Part shown: positions 1 to 8,245 of the stretch, in pieces
How the letters are laid out: each line of letters begins with the position of its first letter
Position numbering within the stretch: position 1 is the stretch's first letter
NCBI RefSeq assembly: GCF_009830285.1
Contig: NZ_WUQX01000001.1
Coordinates: 1,984,501-2,048,500, forward strand
From: Sporofaciens musculi
GTDB lineage: Bacteria; Bacillota; Clostridia; Lachnospirales; Lachnospiraceae
Direction: 5' to 3'
Length of the DNA stretch: 64,000 nt
The notes under the pieces: generated by a model
What the model was told of the DNA's origin: nothing
Database searches by the model: none
The model's input: only the letters and a program-made list of their open reading frames with translations
Translations under genes and position numbers: made by a program

Positions 1-3000
1 ACGATCTGGACCCGGATGTGTCCGGGGATGAAAATACGGACGAACCCAATGAGGGCGTCATTGAACGCCCGGAGGCCGGAGCGGTCTTTGAGGTTTACCT
101 GAAAGCGGCAGGCAGCTATGAGGGCGCAAAAGAAAGCGAGCGCGACCTGCTCACTACCGATGGGGACGGCTTTGCTTCCACCAAAATGTTACCTTATGGC
201 CGTTATACAGTGCACCAGGTAGTCGGCGAAGAAGGGAAAGCGTTTATCCCGGACTTTACGGTCTTTATTTCTTCCAACGGACAGACTTACAGCTATATCC
301 TGAATAACCGTACCATTACCGCAAGGCTGCGTGTAGAGAAATGCGACGCGGAGACCGGCAATATTATTCCGATGACGGGCACTGGTTTCCAGATCAAGGA
401 TTTGTCTACCGGGGAATTTGTCACCCAGGAAATCTATTATCCGAACCCGGAAACCCTTGATACTTTCTATGTATCGGATGAAGGCTGGCTGATGCTGCCG
501 GAGCCTTTGCACACTGGCGATTATGAGCTTTACGAGGTGGCGGCGCCTTATGGATATGTATTATCCAGTGAACCGGTGCCGTTTACCATTGACGGCAGCG
601 AGGCCGTTGTCACGGTTACGCAGTATAATATGCCGCAGAAGGGGCAGCTTACCATCACCAAGACCGGCGAGGTATTCGCTTCCGTCCAGGAGAACGATGG
701 CCTGTACCAGCCGGTGTATGAAGTGGCCGGGCTTCCGGGTGCGGTCTATGACGTGATCGCGGATGAAGATATTTATACCGGCGACGGGACGCTCAGGGCG
801 GCAAAAGATACCGTTGTGGAAACCCTTACCACAGGGGAGGATGGAACGGCACAGAGCGGACTTTTGTACCTGGGCCGCTACCGTCTGGAAGAACGCCAGG
901 CGCCGGAGGGGATGGTCTTAAATACCCAGCCGGAATATGCCGAGCTTACTTATGCGGGTGAAACTGTGGAAGTGACGCAGACCGCCATCGGACTTTATGA
1001 CGAGCGCCAGAAGGTGGCTGTGAGCCTGCTTAAAGCACTGGAAACAGACGAGCTGTTCGGGCTTGGCATGAATGAGGAATACAAAGATATTTCTTTCGGC
1101 CTTTATGCTTCCGCAGACCTGACGGCCCTTGACGGCAGCGTGATCCCGGCAGGCGGGCTTTTAGAAGTGGTTTCCATTGACCCGAATGAGGCGGGTGGCT
1201 ATGACGCTTCCTTTGTCTCCGACCTGCCTTTTGGCAGCTACTATGTGAAAGAACGCACCACAAACAGCGCCTATATCCTCTCTGATACGGAATATCCGGT
1301 GATCTTTGAGTATGCCGGCCAGGACGCGGCGTTGGTGCAGATTCTTGTCAATGAGGGCGAGGCTGTTTCCAATGACCTGCTGCGCGGGCGTGTGGACGGT
1401 GTAAAGGTTGGCGAAAACCCGGAGGGCGGCGAAGATATGAAGCTGTCCGGTGCGGTCATGGGCCTGTTTCAGCCTGATACCGAAGAATTTACCGAGAAAA
1501 ACGCGCTGCTTACTGTCACCACTGCCGAGGATGGCAGCTTTTCTTTTGAGAATATCCCTTACGGCCACTGGATCGTAAAGGAAATTTCCTCTCCGGCGCT
1601 TTATACGGTAAGCCCGCAGCAGCACCATATCTATATCGGTGTAGACGGCCAGAGCATTGAAATCAAAGTGGAAAATACCCTGATCCGCGGCAGCGTGCAG
1701 GTGATGAAAACCGAGGCGGTGGACGAGCCTTCTTCTGTGGAGAAGGAGGACAAAGATAATAACACCTTCCTCCGCTTCCTCTCCGGCGCAGTATTCGATC
1801 TGTATGAGGACGCCAATGGCAATAAGGAATTTGATTCCGAAGATATGAAGATCGGTACACTGAAAGAATCGGATGCGGGCTACCACACCGCGGAGGGTCT
1901 TCTGGCAAAGGGCTACTTTGTGAAGGAAAGCAAGGCACCGGAGGGCTACCAGCTTGACGAGAACGCCTACTACTTTGCCATCACAGAGGACGGCCAGGTG
2001 GCTGTTGTGGAAAATGGCGAGGCCGGACGGGGCTTTACCAATGAGGCGCACCGCGGAAATCTGAAGATTACAAAGGATTCCAGTGACGGGCGCAAGGATG
2101 GGTTCGCTTTTGAAGTTAAGAATGCGGACGGCTCCTACTGTGAGACCTTTACCAGTCCAAAATCCGGCGTGATCGAGGTCAAAGGGCTGCGCGTTGGCAT
2201 TTATACCGTAACGGAAATCTCCAACCGGGCAAGCAAGGACTATATCATTCCTGACGCCGCCACCGTGGAGATCAAGGCGGACGAAACCGCAACGGTCCAG
2301 TTCTTCAATGAAAAGCCGGAGAAACCGACTACCCCGGATAACCCGGATAATCCGAAAACACCGTCCAATCCGTCCACACCGTCTAATCCTGATAAAGCGG
2401 TACCGCAGACTGGGGATGACAATTTCATTTTCCTGTATGGCGGGCTTCTGGCGCTGGCTGTAATTGGCGGTGGGCTGTTTGCCGTGGTCTATTTCAAAAA
2501 GGAAAAGTACAGCAGAAATACCCCAAAGAGAAAAGCTGTTGGTATTGCGGTGGTTTCTCTCTGTGCGGCACTGGCACTTGGCAGCGGGTTCCTGATGGTA
2601 CGCGACCTTAACCAGTATTCAGAGAGCGCCGGAGCCTATGAGGACATTGCTTCCCATGTAGAGCTGCCGGAGCAGACCGAAGCGCCGGAGGACGATAACA
2701 CGGAAACGGAACCTGCCGGGGAGGACACTTCTGTGGTCCTCCCCACAGTGGATTTTGATGCGCTCCGGGAAACCGGGCCGGACATCATCGGCTGGCTTAC
2801 CCTCCCTGATACGGCCATTAACTACCCGGTGACGCAGACAGATGATAACGAGTATTACCTGCACCATCTGTATGACGGCACCTATAATAAGACGGGCTGC
2901 CTGTTTGCAGACTATGAAAATAAGGAGGATTTTTCGGACCGCAATACCATTATCTACGGCCACAATATGCGGGACGGCTCCATGTTCGCCACGCTGAATG

Positions 3001-3317
3001 AGTATGACGAACAGAGCTATTTTGACGGACACCCGCAGATGTACCTTGTCACTCCTGACGGCGGCTATATCGTGGAAATTTTCACGGCGTTTGTGGCAAA
3101 ACCCGGAGAGTCTGGCAGCGACACCTCCCCCTGGAGGCTTAGCTGGAAAGATGACGGGACCTATACCACATGGCTTTCTGAAATGGCGGGCCGTTCTGTC
3201 ATTGAAACCGATGTTACGGTGACTTCCAGTGATAAGGTGCTGACCCTTTCCACCTGTACGCCCGGAGGCGCGAGCCGCTTTATCGTCATGGGAAAGCTGG
3301 CGGCTGTAAACGATTAA
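1..3317 (+). CDS. SpaA-like Cna-B-repeat surface protein fused to class B sortase (5' end off window)
   Basis: The reading frame is open from the first bases, so the true start lies upstream; a GTG at 18 is only the first possible start inside the window. The first ~790 visible residues are consecutive Cna-B/SpaA-like beta-sandwich modules. A Pro/Asn/Thr-rich linker and a sortase-type signal VPQTGDD follow (~residue 794, counting from the GTG), then a hydrophobic segment (~802-826) and basic residues. The frame does not stop there. A second membrane segment (~840-861) leads into a class B sortase domain with catalytic His in YGHNM (~982), Cys in LSTCT (~1080) and Arg in SRFIV (~1087). Surface adhesins and sortases of these ICEs are normally separate neighbouring genes. 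The fusion could be real, or could come from loss of a stop codon. It probably acts at the cell surface, perhaps in mating-pair contact. Confidence 0.85.
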   Translation, partial: DLDPDVSGDENTDEPNEGVIERPEAGAVFEVYLKAAGSYEGAKESERDLLTTDGDGFASTKMLPYGRYTVHQVVGEEGKAFIPDFTVFISSNGQTYSYILNNRTITARLRVEKCDAETGNIIPMTGTGFQIKDLSTGEFVTQEIYYPNPETLDTFYVSDEGWLMLPEPLHTGDYELYEVAAPYGYVLSSEPVPFTIDGSEAVVTVTQYNMPQKGQLTITKTGEVFASVQENDGLYQPVYEVAGLPGAVYDVIADEDIYTGDGTLRAAKDTVVETLTTGEDGTAQSGLLYLGRYRLEERQAPEGMVLNTQPEYAELTYAGETVEVTQTAIGLYDERQKVAVSLLKALETDELFGLGMNEEYKDISFGLYASADLTALDGSVIPAGGLLEVVSIDPNEAGGYDASFVSDLPFGSYYVKERTTNSAYILSDTEYPVIFEYAGQDAALVQILVNEGEAVSNDLLRGRVDGVKVGENPEGGEDMKLSGAVMGLFQPDTEEFTEKNALLTVTTAEDGSFSFENIPYGHWIVKEISSPALYTVSPQQHHIYIGVDGQSIEIKVENTLIRGSVQVMKTEAVDEPSSVEKEDKDNNTFLRFLSGAVFDLYEDANGNKEFDSEDMKIGTLKESDAGYHTAEGLLAKGYFVKESKAPEGYQLDENAYYFAITEDGQVAVVENGEAGRGFTNEAHRGNLKITKDSSDGRKDGFAFEVKNADGSYCETFTSPKSGVIEVKGLRVGIYTVTEISNRASKDYIIPDAATVEIKADETATVQFFNEKPEKPTTPDNPDNPKTPSNPSTPSNPDKAVPQTGDDNFIFLYGGLLALAVIGGGLFAVVYFKKEKYSRNTPKRKAVGIAVVSLCAALALGSGFLMVRDLNQYSESAGAYEDIASHVELPEQTEAPEDDNTETEPAGEDTSVVLPTVDFDALRETGPDIIGWLTLPDTAINYPVTQTDDNEYYLHHLYDGTYNKTGCLFADYENKEDFSDRNTIIYGHNMRDGSMFATLNEYDEQSYFDGHPQMYLVTPDGGYIVEIFTAFVAKPGESGSDTSPWRLSWKDDGTYTTWLSEMAGRSVIETDVTVTSSDKVLTLSTCTPGGASRFIVMGKLAAVND

Positions 3318-3330
3318 CAAGAATATTGGA

Positions 3331-3365
3331 AACCGGTGCGGGGGCAATCTGCTCCCGCACCGGTT
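3331..3365 (+). terminator. Strong GC-rich hairpin after the SpaA-sortase gene
   Basis: Inverted arms AACCGGTGCGGG and CCCGCACCGGTT flank a short loop, 14 bases after the sortase stop. No clear T-run follows, so it may be an mRNA-stabilising or processing hairpin rather than a full terminator. The next gene starts 18 bases later. Confidence 0.5.
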
Positions 3366-3383
3366 ATTTAGGAGGATTTTTCT

Positions 3384-3866
3384 ATGGTGAATACCATTGT
3401 TTCGATACCCGGCTATGTCCATCTGTACCGCTCCCTTTTGCGGTTCTATGATATGCCGGAAAATGAAGTCCGGGAAATGCTCTATCTTCTGAACACGGCA
3501 AACCTGGACTGCTACGAGTATTATCACCCGGAACGTGATGTGATCCAGAGCGGGCCGGTAGCCTTTAGCGGCTGGCTGGAACATAAGGACTGCCGCCCTT
3601 ACCGGACGGAGGTGCAGCTTTATAAATCCCTGCTGTTCTTAAAGCGCAGCATTGACCGTGACCTGATCGTGACCTCACAGCGGGAGGCGCTACAGACACT
3701 GCGGTGTATCATTTCTAATCTGGAATACCGCTTTTATAAGGCGTATGGTATGGAGATTGAAGATAAACGGACCGTGTACGGGGAATGTACCTACCATATG
3801 GTACCCAGGGAGGACGAACCCAGCGTGTGCCTGATGCACGATTGGATTTACCTTCCTAGCGCATAA
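3384..3866 (+). CDS. ICE protein of unknown function, 160 aa
   Basis: ATG preceded by AGGAGG (3370s) at normal spacing. The protein is soluble, rich in Tyr, Leu and charged residues, with no signal peptide or membrane segment and no motif I recognise. It follows the SpaA-sortase gene and precedes another small unknown gene and the thyX-like/dut pair, so it probably belongs to the same ICE transcription unit. Codon use matches the flanking ICE genes. Confidence 0.7.
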   Translation: MVNTIVSIPGYVHLYRSLLRFYDMPENEVREMLYLLNTANLDCYEYYHPERDVIQSGPVAFSGWLEHKDCRPYRTEVQLYKSLLFLKRSIDRDLIVTSQREALQTLRCIISNLEYRFYKAYGMEIEDKRTVYGECTYHMVPREDEPSVCLMHDWIYLPSA

Positions 3867-3944
3867 TGCTGGGAACTTTATATAAATTTGTTCCGAATAA
3901 TAGATAAAATTCGGGACAGTTCATTTTCAAAGGAGGGATGCCAT

Positions 3945-4271
3945 ATCACACAGAAGGAAGTCAATGCCGTATTTGACGAGCAGGTGCGGCTCTGCGCTGA
4001 TATTCTGCAAAAGAAAACCAGGGAATACACCGGGGACGATACGGACCGGCTGGGGGCTTTTAAGGCGGCGGCAGCTTTGCAGCACACCACGCCTCAGTGC
4101 GCCCTTGCCGGGATGCTGGCGAAGCATATCGTTTCTCTGTATGACATGTGCTTTGACGGTGATACGGATTACGACATAGGCACTTGGAATGAAAAGATCA
4201 CAGACAGTCTCAACTATCTGTTCTTACTGAAAGCCATTGTAAAGGAGGGACATACCAATCAAACGGATTGA
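3945..4271 (+). CDS. Small ICE protein of unknown function, probable ATC start
   Basis: The frame is open from a TTG at 3888, but the only strong ribosome-binding site (AGGAGGG, 3931-3937) lies inside that extension. Eight bases after GGAGG, in frame, is ATC at 3945, giving a protein that starts (M)TQKEVNAVF. The ATG at 3938 is out of frame and reads only 12 codons. The ~108 residue product is soluble, contains a DTDRLGAFKAAAAL stretch and is predicted mostly helical. No family recognised. Its end overlaps the start proposed for the thyX-like gene, so the two are likely translationally coupled. Confidence 0.6.
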   Translation: MTQKEVNAVFDEQVRLCADILQKKTREYTGDDTDRLGAFKAAAALQHTTPQCALAGMLAKHIVSLYDMCFDGDTDYDIGTWNEKITDSLNYLFLLKAIVKEGHTNQTD

Positions 4272-5025
4272 AGTAAAAATATTGAACTGCCAGGCGGTTG
4301 CCGAGGCCGAGAGAAACATGGTCTTTGCAGCGCGGCTTACCCAGCGGGGGCATAAGATCGCCACGATGGATGATCTGCTGGCACTCTATGAGAAGTCATT
4401 CAGCGAGAATACCGTGGCGGCCATCAGCAGCCTCCCTCATCCCACGGTCCAAAAATTTGCGATAATCACTGTGGCCGTTGTGGGGGCAAGCAGGCGGTTC
4501 CTGTCGCAGATCACGCGCCATCAGAACGAAGTAAAGTTTATGAGCGCATCCTTACAGTACAGCAATTATACGGGGCAGGCAGATTTTGCCGTACCCTATG
4601 AGATCCTAACCGCCCCGGCTGCGGTTCGGGAACTGTACTTAAAAAGCTGTCACGAAGGCATGGACTGTTACGAAAAGCTGTGTGCCGAGGGAATTGGCCA
4701 TGATGCGGCGGGCTATGCCACACCCCAGGGGCTTCGGAATGTGCTGGTTATCAGCGCCACGCCTTATCAGTGGAAACACATCATCGGCCAGCGGATATGC
4801 CGGCGCAATACGGACGAGACCCGGATCGTGCTATTAAAAATCTGGCAGGAGCTTTATACCTTAAGCCCGGCGCTGTTTGCCCCTGGTTTTACAGGCCCGT
4901 TCTGCCAACGGGACAAATGCCTGGAAGGGAAAATGACATGCGGCAGAAAAATAGGTGTGGATATGACGCCGGAGGATCTTCTGAAAGCGGACTATCCGGC
5001 GCTTTCGGAAGGAGGCGGCGCATGA
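4258..5025 (+). CDS. ThyX-like flavin-dependent thymidylate synthase family protein
   Basis: ThyX enzymes make dTMP from dUMP using FAD and methylene-tetrahydrofolate. The fold can be followed through the N-terminal IEVKILNC strand, the helix before the signature, and the C-terminal LRNVLVISA helix. The ThyX signature RHRx(5)S...QRYS is altered here: it reads RHQNEVKFMSASLQYS, with the second Arg replaced by Gln. The C-terminal nucleotide-binding stretch is also divergent. A Cys-containing tail (CQRDKCLEGKMTCGR) follows. A TTG at 4282 could be the start but has no ribosome-binding site. ATC at 4258, nine bases after GGAGG (4244-4248), restores the usual N-terminus KRIEVKILNC. It overlaps the next gene, a dUTPase, by ATGA, consistent with a joint role in nucleotide supply. 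Catalytic activity is uncertain. Confidence 0.75.
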   Translation: MKRIEVKILNCQAVAEAERNMVFAARLTQRGHKIATMDDLLALYEKSFSENTVAAISSLPHPTVQKFAIITVAVVGASRRFLSQITRHQNEVKFMSASLQYSNYTGQADFAVPYEILTAPAAVRELYLKSCHEGMDCYEKLCAEGIGHDAAGYATPQGLRNVLVISATPYQWKHIIGQRICRRNTDETRIVLLKIWQELYTLSPALFAPGFTGPFCQRDKCLEGKMTCGRKIGVDMTPEDLLKADYPALSEGGGA

Positions 5026-5435
5026 AAATCAAATTGATTGACTTTGGCGTGCCAAAGAGCCGCCGCCCTTTCCGTCCGCATGGGAACGATGCCGGCGCGG
5101 ATGTTTACATGCCCTATGACTGTACTTTGCAGCCGGGCGAAATCGCAAAGGTTCCTCTCGGATTTGGAATTGAAGTGCCGGACGGATATGCAGGTTATGT
5201 ATTTCCACGCACCAGCATGGCAATAAAGGGTCTGGTGTGTGAGCTGCCTCCTGTGGACTCCGGCTATCGTGGGGAAATCCATGCCATTATCAGTAATGTA
5301 AGCAGCAAACCTCAGGAACTTTCTAAAGGAGCGCGGATAGGACAGCTTGTGATTACCCCCGTTGTAATTGCAGATTTTGTTTCGGATTTGGGAGTAGAGC
5401 GCGGAACCGGAGGGTTTGGAAGTACCGGGGCATAA
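5022..5435 (+). CDS. dut: dUTP diphosphatase (dUTPase)
   Basis: Hydrolyses dUTP to dUMP and PPi, keeping uracil out of DNA and feeding dTMP synthesis. All five trimeric dUTPase motifs are present in order: DAGADV (motif I), PRTSMA (II), PVDSGYRGEI (III), KGARIGQLVI (IV) and the C-terminal RGTGGFGSTG (V). The 137 residue length is normal. The ATG at 5022 overlaps the thyX-like stop (ATGA) and sits after AGGAGGCGGCGC. A longer in-frame ORF upstream lies over the thyX-like gene and is not real. A convergent XRE gene follows past a shared terminator. Confidence 0.92.
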   Translation: MKIKLIDFGVPKSRRPFRPHGNDAGADVYMPYDCTLQPGEIAKVPLGFGIEVPDGYAGYVFPRTSMAIKGLVCELPPVDSGYRGEIHAIISNVSSKPQELSKGARIGQLVITPVVIADFVSDLGVERGTGGFGSTGA

Positions 5436-5491
5436 ATCAGGATAAATATAGAGTGTTTCCAGACTTAATTTAGGACAGTATGGGAAATAAT

Positions 5492-5532
5492 AAGAAGTAA
5501 AGCGGTCATTTTCCGTGACCGCTTTACTTCTT
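5492..5532. terminator. Bidirectional terminator between dut and XRE gene
   Basis: A perfect 17 bp inverted repeat (arms starting AAGAAGTAAAGCGGTCA, loop TTTTCCG) lies between convergent genes, with A/T-rich ends on both sides. The right arm overlaps the stop codon of the minus-strand XRE gene at 5524-5526. Confidence 0.85.
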
Positions 5533-5838
5533 GTTGTTCAATTCTTTCATAATGCCGAGGATATATGTCATTGATTTGGAATCCAGTTTCTTTGCCTCTG
5601 CAATAAATTCCTGCAAGGTCTCTGGATAAAGGTTTTCTTCGTCAAAGAATTCCTTCGGCGTTACGCCGAGATATTCACAGATATAGAAGAAGGACTGCAT
5701 GGCAGGAAGTGACTTTTTGTTTTCAATGTTATTGATGTAGTTGTTCGCTTGCCCCAACGACAATGACATGTCGCGTGCAGATACGCCCTTTTGTAATCTC
5801 AGCTTTGCCAGCCGTTCCGGGATGAATTCTTCATACAT
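5524..5838 (-). CDS. XRE-family HTH transcriptional regulator
   Basis: About 104 residues. The N-terminal two-thirds is a Cro/CI-type helix-turn-helix: RLAKLRLQKGVSARDMSLSL then NNYINNIENKKSLPAMQSFFYICEYLGVTPKEFF. A short C-terminal helix follows (SKSMTYILGIMKEL). The start is placed at the ATG reading MYEEF because GAGGTGAGGG lies just before it; an ATG three codons upstream is possible. It is divergent from the SLOG gene and probably controls both through the shared intergenic region. Confidence 0.85.
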   Translation of the reverse strand: MYEEFIPERLAKLRLQKGVSARDMSLSLGQANNYINNIENKKSLPAMQSFFYICEYLGVTPKEFFDEENLYPETLQEFIAEAKKLDSKSMTYILGIMKELNNKK

Positions 5839-5855
5839 CACCCTCACCTCTCATT

Positions 5856-5944
5856 CTATAATAGATTGTACCTCACGCAGACGCATTATTCACAAATTAA
5901 AAAAGGGTGTTTGCGTTGACTTGAAAAAATAAATCTATTATAAT
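5856..5944. promoter_or_regulatory. Divergent promoter/operator between XRE and SLOG genes
   Basis: On the plus strand a near-consensus promoter is visible: TTGACT at 5916-5921, a 17 base spacer, TATAAT at 5939-5944. The sequence around its -10 box (AATCTATTATA, 5932-5942) is repeated in inverted orientation at 5857-5867 (TATAATAGATT), at the start of the opposite gene. This symmetric pair is a good candidate operator for the XRE protein (inference). Confidence 0.65.
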
Positions 5945-5986
5945 GATTGAAAGTACAAAAACAAATCTATCAATCGGAGGAACCTG

Positions 5987-6502
5987 ATGGAAGGAAAGAC
6001 TTGCTGTGTCACCGGACACAGAGATATACCTGCTGATGAAACAGCCCATGTAAAGGTGGCTCTGCGCCAGGAAATTGGAAAAGCAGTAAACGATGGTTTC
6101 ACTATCTTTGTCTCCGGCTTTGCGGATGGCGTGGATCAATACTTTGCAGAGATTGTTCTGGAGCTGCAGAATAAAAATCCAAATTTGAAGCTAATCGCGG
6201 TGCTTCCATACCGAAAACGGAAGGACAGCCTGTGCCAGAAGGAACACACAAACGCCCTGCTGGATGCCTGTGCAGAGGTTATCATAATTCAGGAAGAATA
6301 CAGACCCAACGTTTATGCCAAACGCAACCGCTACATGGTGGAACATGCAGACCGTGTAATTGCAGTATATGACGGACGGGAAAAAGGCGGTACAGTTAAG
6401 ACAATCCGCTTTGCGCACCAATTTCGGAAGGAACTGCGGGAAATACCCGTAGGGTTAATCTTGGACAAAAACAGGACAAATCTTGGACAAAACCGGATAT
6501 GA
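5987..6502 (+). CDS. SLOG-family protein (DUF1273/YspA-like)
   Basis: 171 residues with the Rossmann-like SLOG signature: N-terminal CCVTGHRDIP, then FVSGFADGVDQYFAEIVLEL, LIAVLPY and DRVIAVYDGREKGGTVKTIRFA. SLOG proteins bind nucleotide-derived ligands, and some act as nucleoside-phosphate hydrolases or as sensors in stress and defence systems. ATG after GGAGGAACCTG. It is transcribed from a strong promoter at 5916-5944, divergently from an XRE regulator, the typical arrangement for a small regulated stress or defence unit. Ligand unknown. Confidence 0.8.
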   Translation: MEGKTCCVTGHRDIPADETAHVKVALRQEIGKAVNDGFTIFVSGFADGVDQYFAEIVLELQNKNPNLKLIAVLPYRKRKDSLCQKEHTNALLDACAEVIIIQEEYRPNVYAKRNRYMVEHADRVIAVYDGREKGGTVKTIRFAHQFRKELREIPVGLILDKNRTNLGQNRI

Positions 6503-6641
6503 AAAAGTGGAGATACAGGCTGCTCTATGGTATAATAAATGTTCAACCGTGAAGGCCAGTAACAAATCTGATTGGACTTACAGATAATTATAGTTCACCT
6601 TTTGTGAAAATGGGAAACCACAGTTTGAAAGGAGTGTTTGC

Positions 6642-7106
6642 ATGAAACATGTATGTATGCTTATATCGGTGGCCGACATTAACGCCGCGAGAAAATTTTA
6701 TGAGGATTTGTTTGGATTAGAGGTGTTCCAGGATTATGGCAGAAACATTGCTTTTACCTGCGGCCTGGCATTGCAGCAGGATTTTGACTGGCTTGTAGAT
6801 CTGCCAAAAGAAAAGGTAATAAAAAAATCCAATAATGCGGAAATCGTTTTTGAGGAACAAGACTTTGACAGTTTTCTGAACAAGCTGAAGGAATACCCGG
6901 ATATTGAATATCTGGGAGAAGTGATCGAGCATAGCTGGGGCCAGCGGGTGATTCGGTTTTACGATTTGGACGGACACATCATTGAGGTTGGCGAGGATAT
7001 GAAAATGGTGATAAAGCGTTTTCTTGATTCCGGCATGACCATGGAAGAGGTTTCTGTGAAAATGGACGCTTCTATTGAGGATTTGACAAAACTTCTAAAT
7101 AGCTAG
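6642..7106 (+). CDS. VOC-family (glyoxalase/bleomycin-resistance-fold) protein
   Basis: 154 residues. Paired beta-alpha-beta-beta-beta modules start with HVCMLISVADINAARKFYEDLFGLEVFQD and end in VIRFYDLDGHIIEVGE, the classic VOC strand carrying the metal-ligand Glu. The C-terminal ~35 residues (MKMVIKRFLDSGMTMEEVSVKM...) form an extra helical tail seen in Clostridia relatives. Strong site AAAGGAGTG before the ATG. Likely metal-dependent binding or modification of a small molecule; substrate unknown. Confidence 0.85.
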   Translation: MKHVCMLISVADINAARKFYEDLFGLEVFQDYGRNIAFTCGLALQQDFDWLVDLPKEKVIKKSNNAEIVFEEQDFDSFLNKLKEYPDIEYLGEVIEHSWGQRVIRFYDLDGHIIEVGEDMKMVIKRFLDSGMTMEEVSVKMDASIEDLTKLLNS

Positions 7107-7154
7107 TATATGATGGACGAATAAACAAATCTAAATTTGTGGAGGAAAAAGATA

Positions 7155-7640
7155 ATGGCAAAAGAAAAAGGTTCATTCAAAGAATTTCTATCGGCAATCG
7201 CGCCAGAACACCAAGCGTTTGTCGAGAAACTTAATACGAAACTTATTGAGCAGGGCTGTGACCTTGTAATAAAGGAAGCAAAAAGCGGTTACACCGCTTC
7301 ATACCAACTAGAGAAGAAAACAGTAATGAATTGGGTGTTTCGCAAGACAGGTGTTTTTGCACGGATTTACGGAGACAATGCTGGCAAGTATGAGGATATA
7401 ATCGCTTCGCTTCCTGCTGATATGCAAAAGAAAATGACTACTTCTCGTGACTGCAAGAGACTGATTGACCCTAATGCCTGTAGTGATACCTGTGTGAAAG
7501 GTTTTGTTTATGCCTTGAATGGCGACACACATAAAAAATGCCGTAATGACGGAATGTTCTTTCTACTGACAAATGAAACAGCGGAGCATATAGCTAGGCT
7601 GGTCTGTGCAGAGGTTAATGTGCGTAAGTCAGCTTTATAA
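7155..7640 (+). CDS. Conserved protein of unknown function, 161 aa
   Basis: ATG at 7155 follows GGAGGAAAAAGATA; the TTG at 7137 is less likely. The protein begins with a KEFLSAIAPEHQAFVEKLNTKL helix and has a middle beta region (YTASYQLEKKTVMNWVFRK). The C-terminal part has conserved-looking cysteines (CKRLIDPNACSDTC, KKCRNDGMFF) that could bind a metal. I do not recognise a named family. It sits in a run of small stand-alone accessory genes. Confidence 0.7.
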   Translation: MAKEKGSFKEFLSAIAPEHQAFVEKLNTKLIEQGCDLVIKEAKSGYTASYQLEKKTVMNWVFRKTGVFARIYGDNAGKYEDIIASLPADMQKKMTTSRDCKRLIDPNACSDTCVKGFVYALNGDTHKKCRNDGMFFLLTNETAEHIARLVCAEVNVRKSAL

Positions 7641-7713
7641 CGACAGAAAAGTTAAGACCAATAAATCCCAGTTTATAGAATTGAACAAATCGGAATTGAT
7701 GGAGGAATTAACA

Positions 7714-8190
7714 ATGAACAGATATGAAGAAGGAATGAAATTAATCGAAGAAAGTTGTGGCAACAGAAAAGATAATACCATTGCACTCTCAACTATTGCT
7801 ACGGGATCGGGAGCTGATGGATTTCCTCGCCCTAGTGTCCGTGATGTAAGTGCTTATTATGAAGATGGCGTGTTTTACGTCACAACATCGGCAAAATCAA
7901 ATAAAATGCAGCAGATCGCTCATAACAAAGAGGTTGCGTTTTCTGTTTGCTTTGAGGGGATATACGGACATGGAATTGGAGAAAACCTCGGATGGGTTTT
8001 GGAACCCCAAAACGCTGCCCTAAGAACGAAACTCCGTGAAGTATTTGCAGACTGGTACGATGATGCAAATAATGAGCAGGATGAAAACTGTGTTATTTTG
8101 GCAATCCGTATTACAAGTGCAACGATATTTAGAGACCACGGTGCTGTGCGTTATAAGTTGGACCTTGTAAATAAGGTGGAGGTTGAATAG
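7714..8190 (+). CDS. Pyridoxamine 5'-phosphate oxidase-like flavin-binding protein
   Basis: 158 residues from the ATG at 7714 (GGAGGAATTAACA before it); earlier in-frame starts lie in the previous gene. It has a PNPOx-like split barrel: TIALSTIATGSGADGFPRPSVRDV, GVFYVTTSAKSNKMQQIAHNKEVAFSV, and a C-terminal AIRITSATIFRDHGAVRYKLDL strand. Small PNPOx proteins of gut Clostridia bind FMN or F420-like flavins and reduce or bind small molecules. The true substrate is unknown. Confidence 0.85.
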   Translation: MNRYEEGMKLIEESCGNRKDNTIALSTIATGSGADGFPRPSVRDVSAYYEDGVFYVTTSAKSNKMQQIAHNKEVAFSVCFEGIYGHGIGENLGWVLEPQNAALRTKLREVFADWYDDANNEQDENCVILAIRITSATIFRDHGAVRYKLDLVNKVEVE

Positions 8191-8245
8191 TAGATCTGTA
8201 GAATGGTGGACTAACAAACAAATCGAGAGTTAAGGAAGGGAAAGA

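Noticed and set aside
1161-2051. 296 codon open frame on the minus strand opposite the SpaA repeats
   Set aside because: It is the mirror of GC-rich repeated Cna-B coding sequence; no ribosome-binding site and no recognisable protein.
2619-3584. 321 codon minus-strand frame opposite the sortase
   Set aside because: Lies over a clear sortase with catalytic motifs and crosses the hairpin at 3331; no site or family.
4770-5021. Long extension of the dUTPase frame upstream of 5022
   Set aside because: Overlaps the thyX-like gene in another frame; the dUTPase starts normally at the ATG at 5022.
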